From Pseudophaeobacter flagellatus (GTDB lineage: Bacteria; Pseudomonadota; Alphaproteobacteria; Rhodobacterales; Rhodobacteraceae): DNA of 64,000 nucleotides. Position numbers and translations under genes: made by a program. The stretch is taken from positions 112,993 through 176,992 of the forward strand of contig NZ_JAJQRG010000010.1 in NCBI RefSeq assembly GCF_021228235.1, written 5' to 3'. Positions 1 to 10,797 of this stretch are shown piece after piece. The notes beneath the pieces were generated by a model. It was given only the letters and a program-made list of their open reading frames with translations, was not told where the DNA came from and ran no database searches. Every line of letters starts with the position of its first letter. Position 1 is the stretch's first letter.

Positions 1-130
1 GGTATGAACCCAAGGTGAGTTTCGACACGTATATCGTCCTTTTGCTTCAAAGCGACGTTGATCCACAGTCCCTGAGCGGCAACTGCGTGATTAGAATATG
101 GTGACTTATATAGAATTCTCAAGTCTCTGA

Positions 131-170
131 CCGCTAGGTCTAGCGGAAAAGGCGTTAAGGAAGTACCTTA
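131..170. other. Two short inverted repeats upstream of the YdcH-like gene
   Basis: Positions 131-146 read CCGCTAG-GT-CTAGCGG (7-bp arms) and 156-170 read TAAGG-AAGTA-CCTTA (5-bp arms). They could be a terminator of a gene left of the window or part of a regulatory leader. There is no T-run, so a classical terminator is doubtful. The rest of 1-203 shows nothing I can call coding. Confidence 0.3.
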
Positions 171-203
171 GCCCTCCCGGTTCCCTTATGGTTTGAGTCG
201 CCC

Positions 204-428
204 ATGAACGCTTCTGCTGATATGTCAATGAAGAACGACGAGGTTCTCACAGTCGAGCTGGAAGTCTTTCGCAGACAGCACCGCGATCTGGATGAGGCCA
301 TCACCGCCCTGCAGGAACGTGGCACCAGCGATCAACTGACAATCCGACGGCTGAAAAAGCAAAAGCTTGGCCTTAAAGACAAGATCTCGCAGATCGAAGA
401 TCGGCTGACACCCGATATCATCGCCTGA
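204..428 (+). CDS. YdcH/DUF465 family small protein
   Basis: A 74-residue, charged, helix-rich protein. The pattern of a long heptad-like helix ([17 protein letters not shown]), a short turn, then a basic segment ([15 protein letters not shown]) is typical of the YdcH/DUF465 family, which is common in proteobacteria and has no settled function. There is no signal peptide or membrane segment. The first ATG is used; a second Met lies seven codons later. It is followed by about 270 bases without a gene before purE. Confidence 0.75.
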   Translation: MNASADMSMKNDEVLTVELEVFRRQHRDLDEAITALQERGTSDQLTIRRLKKQKLGLKDKISQIEDRLTPDIIA

Positions 429-697
429 CGTCACGGCCGGACCAGCCGCGCCATGACGACTTGCCCCCGATGGCCGCCCCTCGCTCGCCTGGGTGCCGGG
501 TTTGGATAGGGTTACCTCTATGGGGTTCAGCCCAAGCTGGCCTCTGCACGGCCCGGCCTTTTCAAAGGCAGGCCGCCCTCTATAGCACTTCCCCGCATTG
601 TCGCATTGCACCATGGGCAAGTTTGACTATAGTGCGCACTCCTTCCACCCCAGCAGTCTTCCCCGCGCGGAATCTGCGGCATGACAGGACAAAACAC

Positions 698-1198
698 ATG
701 CCAAGCACCCCCAGCGATATCAAAGTGGGCATCATCATGGGCAGCCAGTCCGACTGGCCCACCCTGAAAGAGGCCGCCACGCTTCTCGATGAACTCGGCA
801 TCCCCTACGAGGCCAAGATCGTATCGGCACACCGCACCCCGGATCGGCTCTGGTCCTATGGTAAATCGGCAGCTGATCGCGGCCTGCAGGTGATCATTGC
901 GGGTGCCGGAGGGGCAGCACATCTGCCAGGCATGGTGGCCTCAAAAACGCGGGTGCCGGTTGTTGGCGTGCCAGTTCAGACCCGCGCCCTATCAGGGGTG
1001 GATTCGCTCTACTCCATCGTACAGATGCCCAAGGGCTTTCCCGTAGCGACCATGGCCATCGGTGCCGCCGGCGCCGCCAATGCAGGGCTGATGGCTGCGG
1101 GCATTCTGGCACTGCAGGACCCGGCCCTGGCCGAACGGCTGGATGCCTGGCGCGCGGCGCTGTCGGCCTCTATCCCAGAGGAACCCGTCGATGACTGA
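698..1198 (+). CDS. purE: 5-(carboxyamino)imidazole ribonucleotide mutase PurE
   Basis: Class I PurE converts N5-CAIR to CAIR in de novo purine synthesis in the cytosol. The 166-residue product opens with [17 protein letters not shown] (the MGSxSDW substrate loop), then SAHRTPDR and the Gly/Ala-rich [13 protein letters not shown] segment, all hallmarks of PurE. I chose the ATG at 698 because the homologous part begins right after it; the reading frame is open further upstream to 461, but that part resembles nothing. Its stop overlaps the purK start by 8 bases, indicating translational coupling. Confidence 0.95.
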   Translation: MPSTPSDIKVGIIMGSQSDWPTLKEAATLLDELGIPYEAKIVSAHRTPDRLWSYGKSAADRGLQVIIAGAGGAAHLPGMVASKTRVPVVGVPVQTRALSGVDSLYSIVQMPKGFPVATMAIGAAGAANAGLMAAGILALQDPALAERLDAWRAALSASIPEEPVDD

Positions 1199-2267
1199 TG
1201 CATTGAAACCCGGGGCCACCATTGGCATCCTTGGCGGCGGCCAACTGGGGCGCATGCTCTCGGTTGCGGCGGCGCGGCTTGGCTTCAAGACCCATATCTT
1301 TGAGCCCGGTGCCAATCCCCCCGCAGGCCAGGTTGCCGATCAGGTGACCACCGCCGGCTATGAAGACACCGAAGCGCTCCTGCGCTTTGCCAATGCGGTG
1401 GATGTGGTCACCTATGAATTTGAAAACATCCCCACCGCCGCGCTGGATACCCTGGAGGCGCTTCGCCCCATTCGGCCCGGTCGCGAGGCGCTGCGGATTT
1501 CACAGGACCGCCTGACCGAAAAGACCTTTCTGCAGGGGCTGGATCTGAAAATCGCCGCCTTTGCCGATATCACCGATACCGCCAGCCTAGACGCCGCGCT
1601 GGCCGAAATCGGCACACCTGCGATCCTCAAGACCCGGCGCTTTGGCTATGATGGCAAGGGCCAGGCCCGTATCATGTCGCCCGACCAGGCGGGCGAAGCG
1701 CTGGAGGCCATGGCGGGCGCGCCATCTGTGCTGGAAGGCTTTGTGGACTTCAGTCACGAAGTCTCTGTCATCGCAGCGCGCGGCATCACGGGTGACGTCG
1801 CCTGCTATGACCCCGGCGAGAATGTGCACCGCGATGGTATCCTGCACACCACCACCGTGCCTGCACGCCTCAGCGCGGGGCAGCGGATGGATGCAGTGCT
1901 GCTTGCCGCCAAGGTCCTGAACGCGCTGGACTATATCGGCGTACTAGGGGTTGAACTCTTTGTCACCCAACAGGGACTTGTGGTGAATGAAATCGCGCCA
2001 CGGGTGCATAACTCCGGTCACTGGACGCAGAATGGCTGCGCGGTTGATCAGTTTGAACAACATATCCGCGCGGTCGCTGGCTGGCCGCTCGGCGACGGGC
2101 AACGACATGCGGATGTGGTGATGGAAAACCTTATCGGCGACGATATGGACCGCCTGCCCGAACTGGCGAAAGAGCGCGACTGCGCCCTGCACCTATACGG
2201 CAAGGCCGAGGCCAAGCAGGGCCGCAAGATGGCCCATGTGAACCGGATCATCCGCGCGCAAAAGTAA
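1191..2267 (+). CDS. purK: 5-(carboxyamino)imidazole ribonucleotide synthase PurK
   Basis: An ATP-grasp enzyme making N5-CAIR from AIR, bicarbonate and ATP, handing its product to PurE. The 358-residue protein begins [14 protein letters not shown] (pre-ATP-grasp nucleotide fold), has the ATP-grasp centre near [14 protein letters not shown], and ends with the metal-binding part [15 protein letters not shown]. The ATG at 1191 lies inside the purE tail; the frame extends upstream to 1143 without conserved sequence. Length is normal for the family. A strong hairpin follows at 2288-2323. Confidence 0.96.
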   Translation: MTDALKPGATIGILGGGQLGRMLSVAAARLGFKTHIFEPGANPPAGQVADQVTTAGYEDTEALLRFANAVDVVTYEFENIPTAALDTLEALRPIRPGREALRISQDRLTEKTFLQGLDLKIAAFADITDTASLDAALAEIGTPAILKTRRFGYDGKGQARIMSPDQAGEALEAMAGAPSVLEGFVDFSHEVSVIAARGITGDVACYDPGENVHRDGILHTTTVPARLSAGQRMDAVLLAAKVLNALDYIGVLGVELFVTQQGLVVNEIAPRVHNSGHWTQNGCAVDQFEQHIRAVAGWPLGDGQRHADVVMENLIGDDMDRLPELAKERDCALHLYGKAEAKQGRKMAHVNRIIRAQK

Positions 2268-2287
2268 CATCCCTGTCATGGCATGTG

Positions 2288-2323
2288 CCAAGCGCCCGCT
2301 CTCGGCTGAAGGCGGGCGCTTGG
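2288..2323. terminator. Hairpin between convergent purK and phnM
   Basis: A perfect 12-bp stem (2288-2299 with 2312-2323, arm CCAAGCGCCCGC) with a 12-base loop. It lies between the stops of purK and the reverse-strand phnM and probably serves both. There is no clear U-tract on either side. Confidence 0.6.
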
Positions 2324-2361
2324 TCTTCCGGCGCAGACAGACAAACCTGATCTGCGCCAAC

Positions 2362-3513
2362 CTACCCGATGAACCGTGTTGCGATCTCGCCAGACATATA
2401 GCTGAACTGCCCGCCCGATAGCGTGGCCGCAACCCGCTCGCTTGCCCTGTCCAGGATCACCATATCGGCGCGTTTTCCCAGGGAGAAATCCCCCCGATCC
2501 GAAAGCCCCAGCAGCTGCGCAGGCCCGGAAGAGACCAGGCCCCAGGCCGCGCCCAAATCCAGCAGCCCGGCCCGCGCCAGCATCAGGGCCGCGCGACGTG
2601 GGCTGGGATAATGGTAATCCGAGGCCAGCGCATCACAGAGCCCCATGGCAATCAGATCCAGCGCCGAGGCATTGCCCTTGTGCGAGCCACCGCGAACCAC
2701 ATTGGGCGCGCCCAGAATGATATGATCGCCGCCTGCCCGCGCCGCCTCGGCGGCCTCTTGCGTTTCGGGAAACTCGGAAATCAAGGCGCCGCGGGCGCGC
2801 CATATGGCGCGGTCCTGCGCGGTCTGGTCATCATGGCTGCCGATGCGCAGTTCCTGTTCGTGCAACTGCGTACAAAGCGCCTCGAGGGCGGCGGGGACTT
2901 CGCCGCTGCGGCGGTGCATCTCTAGCAGCATCTCAAAATGCTTATCAGGATTGCGTCCTGCCTTCAGCGCTTGTCCGGTCAGTCGGGGCGGCTTTTTGCC
3001 CTGGGCCAGACGATCATGCGGCAGGTGATCGTTGAAAACAATATATGACACGGCCCAGTCCGCAATTTTCTGCGGCAGCGCTGCGTAGTCGTCCAGCATA
3101 TGGGTTTCAAAACGCAGCTGCGGAATCAAATCGGTCACCAGATCGGCGCGAACCTCTGCCAGGGCGGTAAAGACCTGGGCTGCGTAGTCAGGACTGCGCA
3201 GCCCCCCTTCCCAGCTGTGAAACTGGGCCAGAACCGCCGTGGTGATGCCATTGGCGGCCAGCTCTGCCTCGGTGGCGACAACCCCTTCGGCCATCTGCTT
3301 CATTGCGCCGCGTCGGGGCGCCAGGTGGCGTTCAAACCCGTCGCCATGGGCGTCAATGATGCCCGGCAGCAGCAGATAACCCGACAGATCGACCGCACGA
3401 CCAGAGCCGCCCGCGCTGATCCGCCCCTGTGCCAGACCAATTTCGCCGTTGCGCTCCAGCCCCGCCGGGGTCAGCACATCACCGCCCTGCAGGCGCAGCT
3501 CTTGCAATGTCAT
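2362..3513 (-). CDS. phnM: PhnM-like alpha-D-ribose 1-methylphosphonate 5-triphosphate diphosphatase
   Basis: A 383-residue amidohydrolase-superfamily protein. The family removes pyrophosphate from ribose-1-phosphonate 5-triphosphate in the C-P lyase pathway. Visible PhnM signatures are LLLPGIIDAHGDGFERH (metal site), IGSHDDQTAQD and NVVRGGSHKGNASALD followed by LASDYHYPSP. It is last in a reverse-strand run after the EamA transporter and the lipase (14-base gap to the lipase). No other phn gene is in the window, so this is an orphan copy: either a true PhnM acting with a phn locus elsewhere or a paralogue with another substrate. Confidence 0.85.
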   Translation of the reverse strand: MTLQELRLQGGDVLTPAGLERNGEIGLAQGRISAGGSGRAVDLSGYLLLPGIIDAHGDGFERHLAPRRGAMKQMAEGVVATEAELAANGITTAVLAQFHSWEGGLRSPDYAAQVFTALAEVRADLVTDLIPQLRFETHMLDDYAALPQKIADWAVSYIVFNDHLPHDRLAQGKKPPRLTGQALKAGRNPDKHFEMLLEMHRRSGEVPAALEALCTQLHEQELRIGSHDDQTAQDRAIWRARGALISEFPETQEAAEAARAGGDHIILGAPNVVRGGSHKGNASALDLIAMGLCDALASDYHYPSPRRAALMLARAGLLDLGAAWGLVSSGPAQLLGLSDRGDFSLGKRADMVILDRASERVAATLSGGQFSYMSGEIATRFIG

Positions 3514-3527
3514 CGGTCTATGCCCTT

Positions 3528-4331
3528 CTATCTGATTTTCGGCAGCGCATAGCCACAGTCCGCGCCAAGGCAGGTTCCCTCCATCACCTCGGACAGGCCC
3601 TCTATCCAGGTGATTTCCGGGTCAAATGCGCCCTGCTCGATAAACTGTAGCACCTGGGTCATGACCAGGGGATCATTCATCATAAAGGTATGGGTAACAG
3701 GCAGTGTCAGATGATCGAGCATGCCGGCAACCTTCGTACTCTCGACAGAGACCTTGCCGTCATCATCACCAGGAATCATCGCCGAAAACACCGGGCTGAT
3801 AGATCTGGTTCCAGCGATGACGCCCAGGGGGAAATCTACTGGCGGCAGGTGTTTTGGCAGGCTGTCACGGCCAGTGCCAAGGCTGCCGCCCGCCGGCCCG
3901 TTGATCATGCCAAAGACAGCCCAGTCACCCAGCTCATCCACCACTTCGCTGCCTTGGTTCGGCGGCCCCAGCATCACGCTACGCCCCAGGTTTGCAGGCC
4001 GGTGCGCCGGATCCTGCAGGTGATAGCGCAGCAAAATACCACCCATGGAATGGGTAACAAAATGGATTGGCTGATCGCTGCCACAGGCCGCGATAGTGGC
4101 GGGCAGGGTCTGCTCCGCCAGCTCTGCGATGGTGTATTCTGTAGAAGGGTAGCCTGGGACTTCCACTTGGTAGCCACGTTTTTCCAGCACCTGCTCCAGC
4201 ACCATAAAAGAGCTCTCGGTGCGGGCCAGCCCATGCAGCAGCACGACACAATCCGCCGCTGCCGGATCCGGGGTCAGCTGGGTCACCAACAGCAGAGCCG
4301 CCGGTACAAGGGTTTTGGTCAAACGTTGCAC
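3528..4331 (-). CDS. Secreted alpha/beta-hydrolase (lipase-like)
   Basis: A 267-residue protein with a likely signal peptide (LVPAALLLVTQLTPDPAAA, cleavage before DCVVLL). The mature part starts with the oxyanion strand CVVLLHGLART and carries the nucleophile elbow THSMGG, as in triacylglycerol lipases and esterases; MLGPPNQGSE and THTFMMN fit the rest of the fold, with the His in the latter a candidate catalytic base. The substrate is unknown. The GTG at 4331 is almost touching the GAAGGG ribosome site; the in-frame TTG at 4322 has better spacing (9 bases) and would give a 264-residue product with the same signal peptide. It sits between the EamA gene and phnM on the same strand. Confidence 0.75.
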   Translation of the reverse strand: MQRLTKTLVPAALLLVTQLTPDPAAADCVVLLHGLARTESSFMVLEQVLEKRGYQVEVPGYPSTEYTIAELAEQTLPATIAACGSDQPIHFVTHSMGGILLRYHLQDPAHRPANLGRSVMLGPPNQGSEVVDELGDWAVFGMINGPAGGSLGTGRDSLPKHLPPVDFPLGVIAGTRSISPVFSAMIPGDDDGKVSVESTKVAGMLDHLTLPVTHTFMMNDPLVMTQVLQFIEQGAFDPEITWIEGLSEVMEGTCLGADCGYALPKIR

Positions 4332-4373
4332 ACCCTTCAGATAGGCGCTTGCACGGGATGAGAAAACCCCAAA

Positions 4374-5231
4374 TCAGGCCCTTTTGAAACTGGCCAGCCT
4401 TGGCGCCCAGATCACCAAGGCAATGCCGGCCAGCACCCCAAGCGTGCCCAGAACCAGTCGCAGCCCCAGGGGCTCACTCAACCAGATCACGCCGCCAAGG
4501 ATGGCAATCACCGGGACGCTCAGCTGAATTGTGGCAGCCACGGCGGGCTGCAGCTGCGGTAGGACCCGATACCATAGCGCATAGCCCAGCCCCGAGGTCA
4601 CCGCGCCGGAAAGAACCGCCAGCGCAATCCCCGGTGCAGAAATCACCGCCTCAACCTGGAACAGCCAGACAAAGGGCAGCATCAGCCCGGTGGCCCAAAG
4701 AAAATTGACCGCACTGGCCGCAATCGGATCGCGCACGCCGCGCCCCAGCAGGCTATAGGCGGCCCAGCCAAGCCCGCTAAGTGCCATGAGGCCCGCCTCC
4801 CATAGTGGCACCTGCAGCTTCTGGTCCGGCCAGACCACATAGGCAAGGGCTATAAAGGCCAGCCCTGCACCCGCCAATTGCCCCGCCCCAACCCGGTTGC
4901 CACGCAGCGCCCCCCAGCCAAACATAGCGATCTGTACCACACCAAACAGAACCAAGGCCCCAAGCCCTGCATCAAGCCCCTGATAGGCCAGACAAAACCC
5001 AATCATATATAGCGTCAGTGCCGCACCGCCTCGAAGACTGGCCCAAAGCGGCTGTCGCAGCCCGTGACCGCGCAACAGGCACAGCCCCGACAACATCACA
5101 GCGCCTGCGGCCAGCCGCAAAAGCCCAAAGCCTAGCGCATCCATATAGCCCCAGCTGATCGCCATCCGGCCAAGCACCGAATTGGCCGCAAAGGCAATCA
5201 AGACAAGAAGAACAAGAAAGATCAGCTGCAT
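4374..5231 (-). CDS. EamA/DMT-family transporter
   Basis: A 285-residue inner-membrane protein with about ten hydrophobic segments in two similar halves, the EamA (drug/metabolite transporter) layout. LSEPLGLRLVLGTLGVLAGIALV near the C-terminus is typical of the last two helices. The substrate cannot be told from sequence. The ATG at 5231 is preferred over the upstream ATG at 5276 because GAGG lies 8 bases ahead and the first membrane helix starts right after it. It probably heads an operon with the lipase (42-base gap) and phnM. Confidence 0.85.
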   Translation of the reverse strand: MQLIFLVLLVLIAFAANSVLGRMAISWGYMDALGFGLLRLAAGAVMLSGLCLLRGHGLRQPLWASLRGGAALTLYMIGFCLAYQGLDAGLGALVLFGVVQIAMFGWGALRGNRVGAGQLAGAGLAFIALAYVVWPDQKLQVPLWEAGLMALSGLGWAAYSLLGRGVRDPIAASAVNFLWATGLMLPFVWLFQVEAVISAPGIALAVLSGAVTSGLGYALWYRVLPQLQPAVAATIQLSVPVIAILGGVIWLSEPLGLRLVLGTLGVLAGIALVIWAPRLASFKRA

Positions 5232-5375
5232 CACCGGACCTCGCGCGGGCCGGGCATTCCGGCACAGATATGTCATATCAGTAGATCGCTATCCCAGGGG
5301 GCACGGCAGGGCAACCATCCTCGCAGCCCTGTGAAGCGGTAAGGAAGGGCATCTCGGCAGGACTGCGCGCGCAAC

Positions 5376-5404
5376 AAAAAGGGGGCCGCCCAAAGGCGAC
5401 CCCC
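5376..5404 (-). terminator. Rho-independent terminator of groSL
   Basis: On the reverse strand GGGGGTCGCC, loop TTTG, GGCGGCCCCC, then TTTTTG. The 10-bp stem has one mismatched position. It starts 25 bases past the groL stop. Confidence 0.85.
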
Positions 5405-5429
5405 AATTCATCCGGTAGGATGGCGTGAT

Positions 5430-7085
<1,656 letters not shown>

Positions 7086-7148
7086 TCATTCTCCTCGAGA
7101 AAAATCTTTGTAAATAAGCGTGATATGAGATCAGAGAAGCTGCGTCGC

Positions 7149-7436
7149 TTACTCGATGATACCCATGATGTCGCTTTCCTTCATCATCAGCAGCTCTTCG
7201 CCGTCGATGGTGACTTCGGTGCCGGACCATTTGCCAAACAGGATCTTGTCGCCAACCGAAACGGCCATTGCGATCAGTTCACCGCTGTCCTTGCGTGCGC
7301 CTTCGCCAGTTGCGACGACTTGGCCTTCGCTGGGCTTTTCTTTGGCGGATTCAGGGATGATCAACCCACCAGAGGTTTTTTCTTCGCTTTCGGTGCGACG
7401 AACCAACACGCGGTCGTGGAGTGGTTTCAAGGCCAT
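7149..7436 (-). CDS. groS: Co-chaperonin GroES (10 kDa)
   Basis: A 95-residue co-chaperonin lid. It begins [14 protein letters not shown], has the mobile-loop region [20 protein letters not shown] and the closing strands [20 protein letters not shown], matching GroES over its full length. AAAGGAG precedes the ATG. First gene of the reverse-strand groSL operon. Confidence 0.99.
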   Translation of the reverse strand: MALKPLHDRVLVRRTESEEKTSGGLIIPESAKEKPSEGQVVATGEGARKDSGELIAMAVSVGDKILFGKWSGTEVTIDGEELLMMKESDIMGIIE

Positions 7437-7502
7437 CTTTGCAGCTCCTTTATAGGCTCAAAGGTTGTTATCTCTATTCCCTCCTGCTCGTTGCAGGAGG
7501 CA

Positions 7503-7529
7503 TTATCACTCAAGACTGGTGAGTGCTAA
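7503..7529 (-). promoter_or_regulatory. CIRCE operator (HrcA site) of groSL
   Basis: TTATCACTC, nine bases, GAGTGCTAA: one base away from the CIRCE consensus (TTAGCACTC-N9-GAGTGCTAA). It lies 66 bases upstream of the groS start, the expected place for the heat-shock repressor HrcA. Confidence 0.93.
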
Positions 7530-7537
7530 CGATCGAA

Positions 7538-7566
7538 TAGCTAGGAGCCAAAACAGAGTGAGTCAA
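7538..7566 (-). promoter_or_regulatory. Candidate groSL promoter
   Basis: On the reverse strand TTGACT (7561-7566), a 17-base spacer, then TAGCTA (7538-7543), just upstream of CIRCE. The -35 box is good and the -10 box is weak; the position relative to CIRCE is what makes it credible. Confidence 0.5.
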
Positions 7567-7612
7567 CCACTGGATTCATTTTTCTTGCATCCGCCGCGCA
7601 AAGAGGAAGCAA

Positions 7613-7660
7613 CGCAGCCAGTCGCGCCATACACCGCGCAGCCAGTCGCGCCATACACCG
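7613..7660. repeat. Perfect 24-bp tandem duplication
   Basis: 7613-7636 and 7637-7660 are identical 24-mers (each begins CGCAGCCAGTCGCG). In the forward frame each copy would encode QPVAPYTA, but the frame has no recognisable gene. A related GCCCAGCGCCAA word appears twice just after (about 7665 and 7699). It is part of the gene-free stretch 7530-7840. Confidence 0.9.
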
Positions 7661-7840
7661 CCAGGCCCAGCGCCAAGTCCCACCGACGAATTCACCCAAG
7701 CCCAGCGCCAAAAATATAAAACCTAATATATTGTAATATATTATAAAATATCAGTTTCCGGTGAAATCATAAGGACTGCATTCTTCCATCCCCCCCCGCC
7801 TCTTGGTCCAGAGCCTGCGCCTGATGCGCCCGCTTGGGCA
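7661..7840. other. Gene-free stretch with an AT-rich block
   Basis: Between the groSL promoter and the DUF2161 gene. Bases 7711-7755 are almost pure A/T (TATATTGTAATATATTATAA), in strong contrast to the surroundings, followed by an 8-base C run at 7790-7797. No coding signal is seen. The AT block could be a promoter or DNA-bending region, or just the remnant of an insertion. Confidence 0.4.
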
Positions 7841-8521
7841 TTAGTCACCACTGGTGCCTTCCCAGCTATAGGCCCAGTGCTTCAGCCCGGTGCTGCCGGC
7901 CTCGGTCAGTTGATAAATGCCCGTCGCCACCCGCTCAAACCAGCCATAGTGATTGGCCGCCATCACCGCCGTGGCCCGGGCAACCTCCGTGGCCTTTGCC
8001 ACCTCGGATCCTTTGGTGGCCCCTGCTTCGGCCAGATAGGCAGCACAGCGCAGGGCGTCCTGGCGATAGGCGGTGACAATGCCGTGCCGGGTGGCTCCGC
8101 CTGCATTGGGATCGCCGCGCAGGCGCTCAAATTCTCGCAGCAGCCGTTGCTGGCGTTTTTTCGATTTGCGCGCCACATAGGGGCCGGGGTCGCAGTGAAC
8201 CTCGCAGCGGCCATCTGGCAGCACGGTGATAAGTCCGAGCGCCAGGCGGCGACACAAGGCCAGATTATCCTTCAGCATACGCCGCGCCTGTCGCCCCTTG
8301 GGACGCGGCACCGCGATATAGACCAGATCCGTCACCAACTGGCGGGTCACCGCCTGATGAAACAGCGACAGTGAAAACCGCAGCTTCAGTTCGACAATCA
8401 CCGGATCCTCTTGCCCGCGCCGTGCCATCACATCCGCCGCCCCGACCTCCCCTTTGACCTCATAGCCCTGGGATTGCAGCAGCGCCTTAACAGGCGGATA
8501 TAGTTGATCTTCACGCTCCAT
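7841..8521 (-). CDS. DUF2161 protein, PD-(D/E)XK nuclease-like fold
   Basis: A 226-residue protein of the DUF2161 family, annotated as putative PD-(D/E)XK-type phosphodiesterases. The core AADVMARRGQEDPVIVELKLRF supplies the D...E-x-K catalytic pattern. A basic middle (VARKSKKRQQRLLREFERLRGD) could touch nucleic acid, and the C-terminal part (residues about 150-226) resembles a winged-helix domain. Starts at 8521 (MEREDQL) or 8533 (MVARM) are both possible; the longer frame to 8644 begins with Cys-rich sequence that is unlikely to be real. Function unknown; a housekeeping DNA-related role is only an inference. Confidence 0.75.
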   Translation of the reverse strand: MEREDQLYPPVKALLQSQGYEVKGEVGAADVMARRGQEDPVIVELKLRFSLSLFHQAVTRQLVTDLVYIAVPRPKGRQARRMLKDNLALCRRLALGLITVLPDGRCEVHCDPGPYVARKSKKRQQRLLREFERLRGDPNAGGATRHGIVTAYRQDALRCAAYLAEAGATKGSEVAKATEVARATAVMAANHYGWFERVATGIYQLTEAGSTGLKHWAYSWEGTSGD

Positions 8522-8722
8522 GCGCGCGACCATAACCGCAGGTTTGGCAAAACAACATAGCAGCGCAGCCCCTGCGCCTGCGTGCCGGGCGGTTTTGCAG
8601 GTACAGTCCGGCGCGCAAGCCATGCACAGGGCTAAGCGCCGCATTGCAGCCTTGGTGGGGTGACAAGTGGTTTCACCCTGCTATAAGGCGGCCAAACTCC
8701 CCTTTGTTCACAGGATAGCATC

Positions 8723-9643
8723 ATGACCGTCCAAGTTTTTGGCCATAAATCCCCCGATACCGATTCCACAGGGTCCCCCATCGTCTGGGCCTGGTACCTG
8801 AACGAGATCAAAGGCATCGCCGCAGAAGCCAAGCTGCTGGGTGAACCCAATACCGAAGCCGCCTTCATGTTGCAGCGTTGGGGCCTGGACAAGCCCGCGA
8901 TCATCGCCGATGTGGCCGACGATCAGGCTGTTGTCATTGTTGACACCAATAACCCTGCTGAACTGCCCGCCAATATCAATGGCGCCGATATCCAGGCCAT
9001 CATCGACCACCACAAACTGGTCGGCGGCCTGGAAACCAAAGGGCCCATCGACATCACCATTCGTCCGCTGGCATGCACCGCCACCATCATGCATGACCTG
9101 ATCGGCGACGATATGGCCAAGATGCCCGAGGCCGTCAAAGGCGCGGCGCTGACCTGCATCCTGTCGGACACGCTGGAATTCCGCTCTCCCACCACCACCG
9201 ATCACGACCGTGCCGTTGCTGAAAAGCTGGCCGCGGATCTGGGCATCGACATCGCCGCCTATGCCGCCGATATGTTTGCCGCCAAATCCGATGTGTCGTC
9301 CTTCTCGGATGCTGAACTGCTGCGCATGGACAGCAAGGAATACGCCGTAGAAGGCACCAAGTTCCGCGTTTCGGTGCTGGAAACCACCTCTCCGGCCGTG
9401 GTGCTGGACCGCAAGGCTAGCCTGATGGAGACCATGACAAGCGTTGCCAGTGAAGATGGCGTCGATCAGGTGCTGCTGTTTGTCGTTGATATCCTTAACG
9501 AAGAGGCAACCCTCTTGGTGCCAACCGATCTGGTCAAAGCCGTTGCCGAAAAGAGCTTTGATGTCTCTGTTGCGGGCGATACCGTTGTCCTGCCCGGCGT
9601 CATGAGCCGCAAAAAGCAGATCATTCCCAACCTGAAGGTCTGA
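8723..9643 (+). CDS. ppaC: Manganese-dependent inorganic pyrophosphatase (family II)
   Basis: A 306-residue DHH-superfamily pyrophosphatase hydrolysing PPi to phosphate in the cytosol. Motifs in order: FGHKSPDTDS (metal ligands H8, D12, D14), IIDHHK (the DHH signature), and SRKKQIIPNL near the C-terminus (the substrate-binding SRKKQ of family II). The gene is divergent from the DUF2161 gene. A good terminator follows at 9677-9705. Confidence 0.96.
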   Translation: MTVQVFGHKSPDTDSTGSPIVWAWYLNEIKGIAAEAKLLGEPNTEAAFMLQRWGLDKPAIIADVADDQAVVIVDTNNPAELPANINGADIQAIIDHHKLVGGLETKGPIDITIRPLACTATIMHDLIGDDMAKMPEAVKGAALTCILSDTLEFRSPTTTDHDRAVAEKLAADLGIDIAAYAADMFAAKSDVSSFSDAELLRMDSKEYAVEGTKFRVSVLETTSPAVVLDRKASLMETMTSVASEDGVDQVLLFVVDILNEEATLLVPTDLVKAVAEKSFDVSVAGDTVVLPGVMSRKKQIIPNLKV

Positions 9644-9676
9644 TCGCCTGTCAGTACCCAGATATTGCAGATTTGC

Positions 9677-9705
9677 AAAGGCACCCTTCCGGGGGTGCCT
9701 TTTTT
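9677..9705 (+). terminator. Rho-independent terminator after ppaC
   Basis: AAAGGCACCC, loop TTCCGG, GGGTGCC then TTTTTT. A classic intrinsic terminator 33 bases past the ppaC stop. Confidence 0.93.
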
Positions 9706-9875
9706 GCATGGGTAGGCCACTAACCGGGCAGATCCCAGGGCCGGCTTTCCCCAGGCGCGGAACCAAAGAGCACCCCGGCAAGCCAGCCCGCAAGATTGGT
9801 CGGCAAGACTGGCCAAACCCTTTGCAGTTTGGCATAGCTGTGGCATCGCATCCGTCACCACAAAGGCCAGAGCCC

Positions 9876-10751
9876 ATGACCCAGATCATCACCGCCCTCA
9901 CAGAGGTCTCTGACCGCTATCAGGCCCTGTTCGTTGATCTCTGGGGCTGTGTCCATAATGGCATCACCGCCTTCCCCGAAGCCGTGGCGGCATTGCAGGC
10001 CTACCGGAGTCGGGGCGGCAAGGTGGTGCTGCTGACCAATTCGCCGAAACCGCGCGCCGGGGTGGCCGGGCAGCTGGCCGAATTTGGCGTGCCAGAGGAT
10101 GCCTATGACACCATCGCCACCTCGGGCGATTCTGCGCGGTCGGCCATGTTTACCGGGGCTGTCGGCTCCAAGGTTTACTTTATGGGCGATTGGCAGCGCG
10201 ATGCGGGCTTTTTTGAACCGCTGCATGTCATTGATGCCCCCATTGAAATCACCCGCGTTCCCCTGGCCGAGGCCGAGGGCATCGTCTGCTGTGGCCCCTT
10301 TGATACCCTGGCCGACCCAGAGGTGAACCGCGCCGATTTCATGCTGGCCAAACAAATGGGCATGAAACTGCTCTGCGCCAATCCCGATATTATCGTGGAT
10401 CGCGGCGAAACCCGCGAATGGTGCGCCGGCGCGCTGGCAAAGCTTTATACTGAAATGGGGGGCGAAAGCCTGTATTTTGGCAAACCCCATCCGCCCATCT
10501 ACGATCTCGCCCGCCTCCGCCTGGCAGAGCTGGGCTGCGATATTGCAGATGGTGATATTCTAGCCATTGGCGACGGGCCCCATACCGATGTGGCCGGCGC
10601 AATGGGCGAAGGAATTGATTCCCTGTTTATCACCGGCGGGCTGGCGGCCCGTGAAACAAAAACAACAACCCAGCCAGATGCTGCAGCGCTCACCGCCTAT
10701 CTACAGCAGGAAAACGCGGCGCCAACCTTCAGCATCGGCTTTCTACGGTAA
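9876..10751 (+). CDS. HAD-IIA family hydrolase (TIGR01459-like)
   Basis: A 291-residue phosphatase-like protein. HAD motif I is FVDLWGCVHNG (nucleophile Asp; the usual second Asp is Cys-containing here, GCVHNG), motif II VVLLTNSPKPR, and motif IV AIGDGPHTDVAGAMGEGID, a layout matching the NagD-like TIGR01459 group of alphaproteobacteria. In motif I the usual DxD/DxT second acid is replaced by W-G, as is common in this group. Substrate unknown. The ATG at 9876 is chosen because the fold begins there; the open frame to 9708 is unconserved. Confidence 0.85.
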   Translation: MTQIITALTEVSDRYQALFVDLWGCVHNGITAFPEAVAALQAYRSRGGKVVLLTNSPKPRAGVAGQLAEFGVPEDAYDTIATSGDSARSAMFTGAVGSKVYFMGDWQRDAGFFEPLHVIDAPIEITRVPLAEAEGIVCCGPFDTLADPEVNRADFMLAKQMGMKLLCANPDIIVDRGETREWCAGALAKLYTEMGGESLYFGKPHPPIYDLARLRLAELGCDIADGDILAIGDGPHTDVAGAMGEGIDSLFITGGLAARETKTTTQPDAAALTAYLQQENAAPTFSIGFLR

Positions 10752-10797
10752 CAAAAAACACCTAACTTTCAGAGTTATGGCACATTCCCCTTCGCTC

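Noticed and set aside
1..203. Partial gene at the left window edge
   Set aside because: No frame shows family resemblance; only short inverted repeats are seen.
7613..7660. CRISPR array
   Set aside because: Only two directly adjacent 24-mers, no spacers, no cas genes.
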